64,000 nucleotides of DNA, taken from Neofamilia massiliensis. Lineage in GTDB: Bacteria; Bacillota; Clostridia; Tissierellales; Peptoniphilaceae. Location: positions 186,001 through 250,000 of the forward strand of contig NZ_CYUJ01000002.1 of the NCBI RefSeq assembly GCF_001299475.1, read 5' to 3'. The translations under genes were made by a program, and so were the position numbers. Below the pieces are notes generated by a model, which was not told where the DNA came from, ran no database searches, and worked only from the letters and a program-made list of their open reading frames with translations. Shown one piece after another: positions 24,391 to 31,692 of the stretch; the stretch's first letter is position 1, and each line of letters starts with the position of its first letter.

Positions 24391-25545
24391 ATGTATTACT
24401 TTGACAATGCTGCCACAACAAAGATAAAACCAGACTCAGTTATTGCTGCAGTTGTTGATGCTATGAAAAATTCTGGCAATGCCTCTAGGGGAGCGTCAGA
24501 TGAAAGTCTGTCTGCTGATAGAATTGTTTTTTCCTGTAGAAGAAAGATAAACGCACTTTTTAATGGCGACGGACCTAAACAAGTTGCCTTTACAAAAAAT
24601 TCTACTGAGGCTTTAAATGTAGCCTTACTTGGCCTAATAAAAGAAGACGACCATGTTATTACAACTGTGACAGACCACAATTCTGTTTTAAGGCCCTTAA
24701 ACTTTTTAAAGATAAGTAGAAATATTAGCCTAGATTATCTTGGCATTGACCCAGAAGGTCACTTGCTTTTAGACCAATTAGAAGATTTGAAAAAAGCAAA
24801 TACTAGGGTCCTAGTAGCAAATCACATTTCAAATGTAACTGGCAATATTAATGACTTGTACAGACTTGGAGACTTTTGTAAGAAAGAGGGAATTATTTTT
24901 ATTGTAGATGGGTCTCAAAGTGCTGGCGCCTTTAATATTGACATGGAAGCTATGAATATTGACGTCTTTTGCTTTACTGGCCACAAGTCCTTGTACGGAC
25001 CTCAAGGAACAGGAGGCCTTTGTGTGAAGAAAAATATAAGTATCGATCCACTTTTATATGGAGGTACAGGAGTTCAAACTTATTATGAACTTCAGCCAGA
25101 AGAAATGCCAACTAGACTTGAAGCTGGAACTTTAAATTCCCACGGCCTAGCTGGTCTCGAAGCAGGGCTTACTTATATTAAGGACCAAGGCATGGAAAAG
25201 TTAACAGAAAGAGCTCAAAAGATTGCTAAAAATTTTTATGAGGGGATCAAAGACCTTCCTTCCATAAAATTTTTTGGAGACTACTCAGATTTTTCAAAAA
25301 GAGCTCCAATTGTCAGCTTTAATCTTGGGAAAATAGATTCGGCCTATGTGTCTATGGTCCTTGCAGACAAGTATAAAATCTCTACCAGGCCAGGAGGTCA
25401 CTGTGCGCCTTTATTGCACAAAAGTTTTAAAACTGTAGACCAGGGAATGGTTCGCTTTAGTTTTTCCCACTTTAATACTAAAGAAGAAGTTGAAATAGCC
25501 ATCCAGGCTATAAGAGAAATCTCAAAAGAAGAAGTAGGTTTTTAA
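24391..25545 (+). CDS. Cysteine desulfurase family protein (class V aminotransferase)
   Basis: 384 residues, PLP-dependent. It starts with YFDNAATTKIKP. The PLP lysine is in CFTGHKSLYGPQGTGG. The catalytic cysteine loop near the end reads RPGGHCAPLLHK. This fits the TIGR01977-type group of NifS/SufS relatives (the EF2568 group), which is often found next to selenium genes. It would remove sulfur or selenium from cysteine or selenocysteine and hand it to the TusA-like and DUF3343 carriers encoded downstream. The stop touches the next start codon. It is the first gene of a four-gene operon. Confidence 0.9.
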   Translation: MYYFDNAATTKIKPDSVIAAVVDAMKNSGNASRGASDESLSADRIVFSCRRKINALFNGDGPKQVAFTKNSTEALNVALLGLIKEDDHVITTVTDHNSVLRPLNFLKISRNISLDYLGIDPEGHLLLDQLEDLKKANTRVLVANHISNVTGNINDLYRLGDFCKKEGIIFIVDGSQSAGAFNIDMEAMNIDVFCFTGHKSLYGPQGTGGLCVKKNISIDPLLYGGTGVQTYYELQPEEMPTRLEAGTLNSHGLAGLEAGLTYIKDQGMEKLTERAQKIAKNFYEGIKDLPSIKFFGDYSDFSKRAPIVSFNLGKIDSAYVSMVLADKYKISTRPGGHCAPLLHKSFKTVDQGMVRFSFSHFNTKEEVEIAIQAIREISKEEVGF

Positions 25546-26646
25546 ATGGATTTTTTTGAAAAGAAAAAAGGTTTATTTGTCATAGGTTTATTAGTTGGAC
25601 TTGGAGCAGCAATCCTTGCATACTTTGGCAACCCAAAGAACATGGCATTTTGTATAGCTTGTTTTATTAGAGATACAGCAGGAGCCATGCATTTGCATTC
25701 AGCTGAAGCAGTCCAATACTTTAGACCAGAAATTGTTGGAATGATTTTAGGAGCCTTTTGTTTATCACTTGTAAACAAAGAATTTAGATCAATGGGAGGA
25801 TCATCTCCTGTTATTAGATTTGTCCTAGGCTTTATAATGGTAGTGTGTGCCCTAGTATTTTTAGGCTGCCCACTTAGAATGGTACTTAGAATGTCAGCTG
25901 GAGATATTTCTGCTTATGTTGGCCTAATAGGATTTGCAGCAGGAGTTTATGTTGGAGTATTATTTTTGAAAAAAGGTTTTTCACTTGGAAGAGCTTATCC
26001 AACTAAACAAGGAAACGGCTATGCCTTTCCACTTATAACTCTATTTGCCTTTATCCTAGTTCTTGCCGTCCCACAATTATTTGCCTTTTCTGAAAAGGGA
26101 CCAGGTAGCATGAGAGCACCAATGCTTGCATCACTTGTTATCGGACTAATAGTTGGAGCTTTAGCTCAAAAAAGCAGAATGTGTTTTGCAGGATCACTTA
26201 GAGACATATTTTTACTAAAAGACTTTAGCCTAATTTCAATAATCGGTGGAATCTTTGTTGTAATGACTATTTTCAATATTGCAACAGGTAACTTTAAGTT
26301 TGTAGCCTTTGGACCAGTTGCCCATGCCCAAACCCTTTGGAACATTTTATCAATGTTTGCAGTTGGTTTAGCTGCAGTATTATTAGGCGGCTGTCCACTA
26401 AGACAAATTATTTTAGCAGCATCAGGATCAGCTGACTCAGTTGTAACTTTCTTAGGAATGTTTGTTGGCGCAGCCTTTGCCCACAACTTCTCTCTAGCAG
26501 CATCACCAGCAGCTGCAGCAACTGCAGAAAAAGCAGCATCAATAGGTGGACCTGGACCTAATGGAAAGATTTTTGTAATTTTTTCAATTATAGTCCTACT
26601 AGCAATTGGCTTTTGGGGCCAAAAGAAAGAAAGCACAGAAGCTTAG
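25546..26646 (+). CDS. yedE: YedE-family sulfur/selenium transport membrane protein
   Basis: 366 residues with about ten helices in two YeeE/YedE repeats. Each repeat carries the cysteine motif in a helix: LGCPLRMVLRMSAGD near 105 and LGGCPLRQIILAASGSAD near 283. A further cysteine lies in KSRMCFAGSLRD. In relatives these residues pass thiosulfate or a selenium species across the membrane. It starts directly after the desulfurase stop and is followed by the TusA-like carrier. The selenium role is inferred from neighbours. Confidence 0.9.
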   Translation: MDFFEKKKGLFVIGLLVGLGAAILAYFGNPKNMAFCIACFIRDTAGAMHLHSAEAVQYFRPEIVGMILGAFCLSLVNKEFRSMGGSSPVIRFVLGFIMVVCALVFLGCPLRMVLRMSAGDISAYVGLIGFAAGVYVGVLFLKKGFSLGRAYPTKQGNGYAFPLITLFAFILVLAVPQLFAFSEKGPGSMRAPMLASLVIGLIVGALAQKSRMCFAGSLRDIFLLKDFSLISIIGGIFVVMTIFNIATGNFKFVAFGPVAHAQTLWNILSMFAVGLAAVLLGGCPLRQIILAASGSADSVVTFLGMFVGAAFAHNFSLAASPAAAATAEKAASIGGPGPNGKIFVIFSIIVLLAIGFWGQKKESTEA

Positions 26647-26658
26647 AAGGAGAAGAAA

Positions 26659-26862
26659 ATGAAAGAATTAGATGTTAGAGGCCTATCTTGCCCACAACCA
26701 GTTTTAATGGTAAAAGAAGCCCTTGAAGGCGGAAACGATGAGCTAAAAGTTTTAGTAAGCGAAGCTCATGTAGTAAAAAATATTAAGAAGGCTGTTGAGC
26801 CACTTGGAAAAAAAGTTGATCTTGTAGAAGATGGCTTAGACTTTGTTCTAACCATTAAATAA
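26659..26862 (+). CDS. TusA/YedF-like sulfur carrier
   Basis: 67 residues of the SirA/TusA fold. The start LDVRGLSCPQPVLMVKEAL contains the CPxP motif whose cysteine carries persulfide or selenide. The length is that of stand-alone TusA; YedF proteins add a second domain, which is absent here. Binding site aaggaga. The stop overlaps the next start by one base (taATGg), giving coupled translation with the DUF3343 gene. Confidence 0.92.
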   Translation: MKELDVRGLSCPQPVLMVKEALEGGNDELKVLVSEAHVVKNIKKAVEPLGKKVDLVEDGLDFVLTIK

Positions 26863-27083
26863 TGGAAAAATATTTATACGTCGCCTTCCATGTCACAGCA
26901 GATGCCATAGCCACAGAAGCGATAATGGCAGAAAAAGATCTTTACGGCAAATTGGTCCCAGTACCAAGAAGCCTATCAGCAGGCTGCGGCACAGCATGGA
27001 GAGGAAGACCTTCAGACGAAGAAGTAACAAAAAAATTACTTGAAGCAAATGATATAGAGTGGGAACAAATTAAAGTTTTATAA
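26862..27083 (+). CDS. DUF3343 putative Se/S carrier protein
   Basis: 73 residues. YLYVAFHVTADAIATEAIM, then VPVPRSLSAGCGTAWRG, is the DUF3343 pattern with its single conserved cysteine. In many anaerobes DUF3343 follows YedF and SelD. Together with the upstream desulfurase, YedE and TusA genes it suggests a short relay for sulfur or selenium. No selD is present in this window. Confidence 0.85.
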   Translation: MEKYLYVAFHVTADAIATEAIMAEKDLYGKLVPVPRSLSAGCGTAWRGRPSDEEVTKKLLEANDIEWEQIKVL

Positions 27084-27086
27084 TAA

Positions 27087-27120
27087 AATGGCACTAGTTG
27101 AGAAGCTAGTGTCATTTTTT
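27087..27120 (+). terminator. Terminator of the sulfur/selenium operon
   Basis: AATGgCACTAG pairs with CTAGTGtCATT and is followed by six T residues. Confidence 0.85.
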
Positions 27121-27173
27121 AGTTGGATTGAGGAAAGAATGGTATAATAGAAATATAAAAGGGAAGGGTAAAA

Positions 27174-27356
27174 GTGAAGATTAAGTTATTCGATAGAGTA
27201 AAATTAAAAGATGGCCGTGAAGGAGACATAATGGAAATCTATGGAGACCAAGAAGCATTTGAGGTAACACTTGGTGATTTTGGTCGTTGGTACGATGAGA
27301 CTATTGAATATGACCAGATAGAAAAAGTTATTTATCCAGGAAAAAAAGGAGAATAA
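27174..27356 (+). CDS. Small SH3-like protein, unknown function
   Basis: 60 residues from a GTG with gggaagggt upstream and an extended -10 (TGgTATAAT, 27140-27148). It begins FDRVKLKDGREGDIMEI, a beta-strand pattern seen in small KOW/SH3-like barrels and in DUF4926-type proteins. It is the first of three tiny genes in one transcript. Such sets occur as immunity or toxin-antitoxin parts, but nothing here proves that. Confidence 0.65.
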   Translation: MKIKLFDRVKLKDGREGDIMEIYGDQEAFEVTLGDFGRWYDETIEYDQIEKVIYPGKKGE

Positions 27357-27357
27357 A

Positions 27358-27552
27358 ATGGTAAGTGAAAAAATAATGGCCAAGTGTGTTGGCAAGAAGA
27401 TAAAAATAACATTACTTGATGACTCAACTGTGGAAACTTTTTGTGAACAATTTATTAGAAAAGAAGATGATGAAGATGAAGCTATGTTGTTTTTACCTAA
27501 TAGTCTTGCTGCACTACAATCAGAAATAAAATCAATTAAAATACTTGAATAA
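27358..27552 (+). CDS. Small Sm/SH3-like protein, unknown function
   Basis: 64 residues with aaggagaa before the ATG, which is one base after the previous stop. CVGKKIKITLLDDSTVETFC resembles the first strands of an Sm-like or SH3 barrel, followed by an acidic loop (KEDDEDEA) and FLPNSLAALQSEIKSIKIL. I do not recognise a named family. Confidence 0.6.
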   Translation: MVSEKIMAKCVGKKIKITLLDDSTVETFCEQFIRKEDDEDEAMLFLPNSLAALQSEIKSIKILE

Positions 27553-27575
27553 GAACCGACTAAAGAGGAATTAAA

Positions 27576-27782
27576 ATGACAGAATATGGCAGAAGTGGCC
27601 TTCCAATAGAATTTGAAGAGGAAGAAGCAAAAATAGTGGATGCGTATTTTGCAGATGACAATGAGCAAGGAAATCTTGAAGAGTATGTAATTAAACATGC
27701 ATCTCCTGGGCTTTTAAAGGCCAGAAGTAAGAGAGATAAGTATTATGCCAAGATGAAGAAAAAAGGAGCGATTATAAATTAA
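27576..27782 (+). CDS. Small acidic-to-basic protein, unknown function
   Basis: 68 residues with agaggaat upstream. The first 35 residues are acidic (IEFEEEEAKIVDAYFADDNE) and the tail is basic (ARSKRDKYYAKMKKKG). The middle could be helical. It closes the three-gene cassette and is followed by a terminator. No known family recognised. Confidence 0.6.
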   Translation: MTEYGRSGLPIEFEEEEAKIVDAYFADDNEQGNLEEYVIKHASPGLLKARSKRDKYYAKMKKKGAIIN

Positions 27783-27795
27783 CATTGCTAACAAG

Positions 27796-27825
27796 CACCA
27801 ACTAAAAATTAGTTAGGTGTTTTTA
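27796..27825 (+). terminator. Terminator of the three-gene cassette
   Basis: CACCaACT and AGTTaGGTG pair around aaaaatt, with a T-run after. Confidence 0.8.
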
Positions 27826-27859
27826 TTTTGCAAATAATTTTAAATTAAATCCAAGAAAA

Positions 27860-27889
27860 AAAGAGATAACTTTATCAGTCATCTCTTAA
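27860..27889 (-). terminator. Terminator of tRNA-Arg
   Basis: On the minus strand AAGAGAT and ATCTCTT pair around a short loop and are followed by seven T residues, three bases past the tRNA. Confidence 0.85.
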
Positions 27890-27891
27890 AA

Positions 27892-27968
27892 TGGTGTTCG
27901 TGGCGGGAGTCGAACCCACGGCCTTTCGCTTAGGAGGCGAACGCTCTATCCAGCTGAGCTACACAAAC
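27892..27968 (-). tRNA. tRNA-Arg (anticodon CCT)
   Basis: 77 bases on the minus strand fold as a full cloverleaf. The acceptor stem is GTTTGTG/CACGAAC (one G-U pair), and the D-arm is in AGCTCAGCTGGATAGAGC. The anticodon stem TTCGC/GCGAA encloses loop CTCCTAA, and the T-arm carries GGTTCGACTCC. The 3' CCA is encoded. The anticodon CCT reads AGG, a codon used often in this window. Confidence 0.96.
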
Positions 27969-28125
27969 ATATTTTGTTTTTATTACCTATTTATAATACT
28001 TAAAACTTAGTCCTTTGTCAAATGTAAATTCTAGGTAAAGGCTGGCTTATTTTAATAAGATCATCCATTTGTGGGTATATATTTAATAGAATTTATCTAA
28101 ATGTTTTTGAGAGGAGGATTTGTTT

Positions 28126-29937
28126 TTGAAATTTTTTAAAGATAAGAAAAAATATTTACTGGGACTTTTGATCTTAAGTCTGTGCATACTTATTGTCAAC
28201 CCAGTTTTTGCCAAAGAGTCTTATGGAGAAAATCTTTTTGAAAATGAAGGTACTTATGGGATCCAAGAGATTAAAACTCTGGCAGACATCGATTCAGATG
28301 GGACTATGACTTTGAAGCAGAGATGGGTTTTTAATGACAGCGGCTCAAGTGGAACTGAACACTACATTGTTTTTGACAAAGGATCTTTAAAAGGAGCAAA
28401 ACTTAAAGACTTTCAAGTTTATCAAGATGGAGTCTTGTTAGAAGAAATTCCTTGGGATATTGATGCTAGCTTTGAAGAAAAAGTTGGAAAATTTGGCATC
28501 AATGAAACTGCTGACAGCTTGGAACTTTGTTTTGGCATTGGTAAGAGAGTTGACGAAAATGTCTTCGAAGTGACCTACAAGGTTGAAAATATTATGGAAA
28601 AAACCAGCGACGGAGCTTTTTTTCTCCACTGGAAGTTTATAAACGATAGTCTATCTGACCTAGTAGGCAAGGCCAGACTTGATTTAAGTTTTCCAAATGA
28701 AGTTAAAAAAATTTTTGCCTTTGGCTATGATGGCATTGTGGCCATGGCAGATGATGAGGAAAATACTGTCATCTTTGAAAATGCCAAGGACCAGCCCTTA
28801 GATGCCAACAATTATCTAGTTGCCTTAGTTGAAGTAAATGGGCCTTTTAATGCTTACAGGGACTTAGATTTTACGAGAGACGATCTTTATGAGGAGGCCT
28901 TTGCAGGAAGTTCATATAATTTAGCAGACTTAGACAAAGAGACAGACTTTTATACAGCCAGCCAAATTGTAGACCAAATTGAAAATGGCGGAGATTATAA
29001 TACTCACGAAGGAGAAAATTATATTGTTTCAAATGATGATACGCCAGCGGGAATGATTATATTTTTTGTAATAATTTTTCCTATTATCCTTATGGGCATA
29101 ATTCTCACAGCTGTTTTTAAAAAGAAAATTAAGGTTGATCTTTCTAGGGCAGAGAAAAAGGATGCTTATTTTCGCGACAATGTTACAACTGAACCTAACA
29201 AGATGCTAGGACTTTTGACCCAAGAAAGTCTGACAAGTCTTCAAGGAACTATTCTCTACTATTTTGTGAAATGGGTTAACGATGATTTAGTTGAACTTGG
29301 AAAAGAGGAAAAGGAAAGACTCTTTAGAAAAAATAAGGAGATTGACGTATTTTACTTTAAAGATCCAAGTAAACCAATGGCCTATATTGAAAAGATTTTT
29401 TATGATTTCTTTCTTGAGGAAGCAAGTTTTGACGGACCAAGTCATCTTATGAAACTTACAACTGATGACCTAAAGAAAATTAATTACCAAGACCTTGATA
29501 GAAAATTTTCTAAGTATTTAAAATCTGACAGGGCCTATGAGGGAATTGCTCAATTTATTGACCAGGTAAAGAAAAAGAAGTTTTTAAATGAAGAAGGAAA
29601 GAAGCACCTTCTCCAATACTATGGCATGAAAAACTTTTTAAAGGACTTTACTTTAATGGACGAAAGGGAGATCTGTGAAGTTAAACTTTGGTCCTATCAT
29701 CTTGAACTGGCGGCCCTTTTAGGTCTGGCTGAAAAAGTTCAAGAACAATTAAAGGTTTATCCACAAGTTTATCAGGACACTGGAGTGAGGATGAACCCTT
29801 ATACAGCATCGGTAATTTTACACTCAGTTAATTCCAGCTTGAACACTGCTATGGCATCTTCTGGCTCTGGTGGATTTTCATCTACTGGCGGTGGCGGAGG
29901 ATTTTCTGGCGGCGGCTCTGGCGGTGGAACAAGATAA
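28126..29937 (+). CDS. DUF2207-domain membrane protein
   Basis: 603 residues from TTG 28126, eight bases after gaggagg; an in-frame TTG six bases earlier is too close. A signal peptide (to about VFA/KES) precedes an extracellular beta-rich DUF2207 domain (about 40-270). A membrane helix (MIIFFVIIFPIILMGIILTA, about 305-327) follows, then a large cytoplasmic part. The tail is very glycine-rich (GGGGGFSGGGSGGG), as usual for this family. The LemA gene 18 bases downstream is a standard partner. Cell-envelope function, exact role unknown. Confidence 0.9.
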   Translation: MKFFKDKKKYLLGLLILSLCILIVNPVFAKESYGENLFENEGTYGIQEIKTLADIDSDGTMTLKQRWVFNDSGSSGTEHYIVFDKGSLKGAKLKDFQVYQDGVLLEEIPWDIDASFEEKVGKFGINETADSLELCFGIGKRVDENVFEVTYKVENIMEKTSDGAFFLHWKFINDSLSDLVGKARLDLSFPNEVKKIFAFGYDGIVAMADDEENTVIFENAKDQPLDANNYLVALVEVNGPFNAYRDLDFTRDDLYEEAFAGSSYNLADLDKETDFYTASQIVDQIENGGDYNTHEGENYIVSNDDTPAGMIIFFVIIFPIILMGIILTAVFKKKIKVDLSRAEKKDAYFRDNVTTEPNKMLGLLTQESLTSLQGTILYYFVKWVNDDLVELGKEEKERLFRKNKEIDVFYFKDPSKPMAYIEKIFYDFFLEEASFDGPSHLMKLTTDDLKKINYQDLDRKFSKYLKSDRAYEGIAQFIDQVKKKKFLNEEGKKHLLQYYGMKNFLKDFTLMDEREICEVKLWSYHLELAALLGLAEKVQEQLKVYPQVYQDTGVRMNPYTASVILHSVNSSLNTAMASSGSGGFSSTGGGGGFSGGGSGGGTR

Positions 29938-29955
29938 GAAAAGGAGAAGATAAAA

Positions 29956-30495
29956 ATGATAATAGCAATAATTATTCTAGTCCTTGTTGGACTTTGGGGA
30001 GTGACAACTTACAACGGTTTTGTTTCCTTAATTGAAAGATTAAAAAATTCTAAGTCCCAAATTGCTGTGCAAATGGAATCTAGATGGGACGCTTTAACAA
30101 ATTTAATTTCAGCTACAGAAAAGTATAGCGACTATGAAAAAGAAACTCTAGAAGAAGTTATAAAAAATAGAAAGCAAGTTACTATAAACTCATCTTTAGA
30201 TGAAATTCAAAAGGCAGAAGACCAATTTGCAAGTGCCTTTGGAAAAATTGTCGCCTTGGCTGAAGCTTATCCAGACTTAAAGGCCAGCGAGGTTTACAAG
30301 AAAACTATGGATTCTGTAAACAAGTACGAAGACAATGTTCGCTACGCAAGAATGACCTACAACGACATGGCAACTAAGTACAACAGGGCCAGAAGGCAAG
30401 TGCCAAAAAACATTATTGCCTCTATAATGGGCCTTGAAGAAGAAAATTATTTTGTTTTAAGTGAAAATAAAAGTCAAATGCCATCTTGGAAATAA
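29956..30495 (+). CDS. LemA family protein
   Basis: 179 residues. One N-terminal helix (MIIAIIILVLVGLWGVTTYN) anchors a cytosolic coiled four-helix bundle, starting LIERLKNSKSQIAVQMESRW and ending in ARRQVPKNIIASIMG. Length and motifs are those of LemA proteins. It forms an operon with the DUF2207 gene (aaaggag upstream). Function in the family is poorly defined. Confidence 0.93.
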   Translation: MIIAIIILVLVGLWGVTTYNGFVSLIERLKNSKSQIAVQMESRWDALTNLISATEKYSDYEKETLEEVIKNRKQVTINSSLDEIQKAEDQFASAFGKIVALAEAYPDLKASEVYKKTMDSVNKYEDNVRYARMTYNDMATKYNRARRQVPKNIIASIMGLEEENYFVLSENKSQMPSWK

Positions 30496-30500
30496 AAAAT

Positions 30501-30537
30501 AAGCTGCTAGGATTTATGATCCTGCAGCTTTTTTCTT
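30501..30537. terminator. Terminator between convergent genes
   Basis: AAGCTGC-ta-GGAT pairs with ATCC-t-GCAGCTT, with T residues after. It ends the LemA operon and may serve the convergent gene. Confidence 0.85.
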
Positions 30538-30539
30538 TA

Positions 30540-31532
30540 TTAGTTTATTGATGAAAGTTTAAACTCTCTAAGTTCATTTAAGTCCTTGTCAAAAATTACA
30601 AATTTAGAATTTCCTAGGTTCTTAGTAGAAATTTCTAAAAAGACCAGGCCTTGAGGGTACTTTCCTAGAGAATAGGAAAAGTCTTCAAGGCTCTCTACCT
30701 TGTCTAAGATTTCTTTTTCTTCGTCTAGGGATGTGCTTTCTCCTTCTTTAAAGGAAAAACTTCCAGCATTTTCGTAGAACTTCATTTGATTTTTTGAAAT
30801 ATTGTATACATAGCCTTGGGTGCTTTGAGAATTTTTCTTTAGTAAAATAAAATCTTCTGCGCCTAAAATTTTTACATAGTCATCGCCTTGAAGCTGGTTA
30901 TAGCCAAGGGCCCTGTTGTCAATGGCGCCTTTAAGTTTTCCTGTTTTGTTGTCTACAATTAAAATTCCATTGTAGTTTAAAATAACTGAGTAAGAAGAAT
31001 TTACATAGGCAAGTCTTGGGCTAGAAGCACCAAAGGGCTCGTTAGTAAAATTTTTAAAGACGGTATCCTTATCTAAGTACTCGTCTAAAGCTGGGTCTCC
31101 TTGAAAGGCCTTGTCGTCAATAAATATTGTCTTGTCTTCATCCTTCCAGTTGACAACTTTTCCTAAAGCTTCTGCAACAAAGCGAACTGGAACATAGGTC
31201 CTGTCATTTTCAATAAAAGGGCTGACGTCTAAGTCTTTTTTTATATTATTTACTGTCATTTGCTTCTTGTCAATTTCCATGAGAATTTTTAAGGCATCTG
31301 TAGAAATTTTGACTCTTTTATTTTCTTGGTCCCAGTCGACCTTGCAGGCTAGATTTTCGCACACTAGTCTTAGGGGAATAAAATTTCTGTCGTCTTTAAA
31401 TATAATTTTTTCCTCTCCTAGGTCTAAGCATTGGCCGTTAATAACTATGCTAGTTTGGCATTCTTGGGCGTAGGCTAGGCTACTTAGGCCAAGGACCAAG
31501 ATTAAAATAAGTAAGAAAATTTTCTTTTTCAT
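30540..31532 (-). CDS. Copper-amine-oxidase N-terminal-domain secreted protein
   Basis: 330 residues. A signal peptide ends near YAQ/E. Residues about 25-140 are a Cu-amine-oxidase-N1 stalk module in two copies of the pattern: DRNFIPLRLVCENLACKVDW, then RTYVPVRFVAEALGKVVNW. This module is a common surface domain in Firmicutes and is not itself an oxidase. The rest (about 150-330) is beta-rich with YNxxxGILIVDNKTGKLKG, possibly a propeller fragment. It has its own terminator and is divergent from the SLH gene at 31693. Cell-surface role, ligand unknown. Confidence 0.85.
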   Translation of the reverse strand: MKKKIFLLILILVLGLSSLAYAQECQTSIVINGQCLDLGEEKIIFKDDRNFIPLRLVCENLACKVDWDQENKRVKISTDALKILMEIDKKQMTVNNIKKDLDVSPFIENDRTYVPVRFVAEALGKVVNWKDEDKTIFIDDKAFQGDPALDEYLDKDTVFKNFTNEPFGASSPRLAYVNSSYSVILNYNGILIVDNKTGKLKGAIDNRALGYNQLQGDDYVKILGAEDFILLKKNSQSTQGYVYNISKNQMKFYENAGSFSFKEGESTSLDEEKEILDKVESLEDFSYSLGKYPQGLVFLEISTKNLGNSKFVIFDKDLNELREFKLSSIN

Positions 31533-31692
31533 AAGCTCAACTCCTTGTATCCATTATACTTTATAAATATTTTCTCTAGGTTACAAAAAAGTTAAATATG
31601 AAAATCTTATTATAATTTTCTCAAAGCCTTTAAAATATCTTATTATCAAGTATAATAAGAGAGAATAAATAAGACGAAAAAAGGGTGGTTTT

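Noticed and set aside
26166-26636. 156-codon minus-strand frame inside yedE
   Set aside because: It is antisense to a clear membrane protein gene, with Ala/Pro-rich composition caused by the coding strand.
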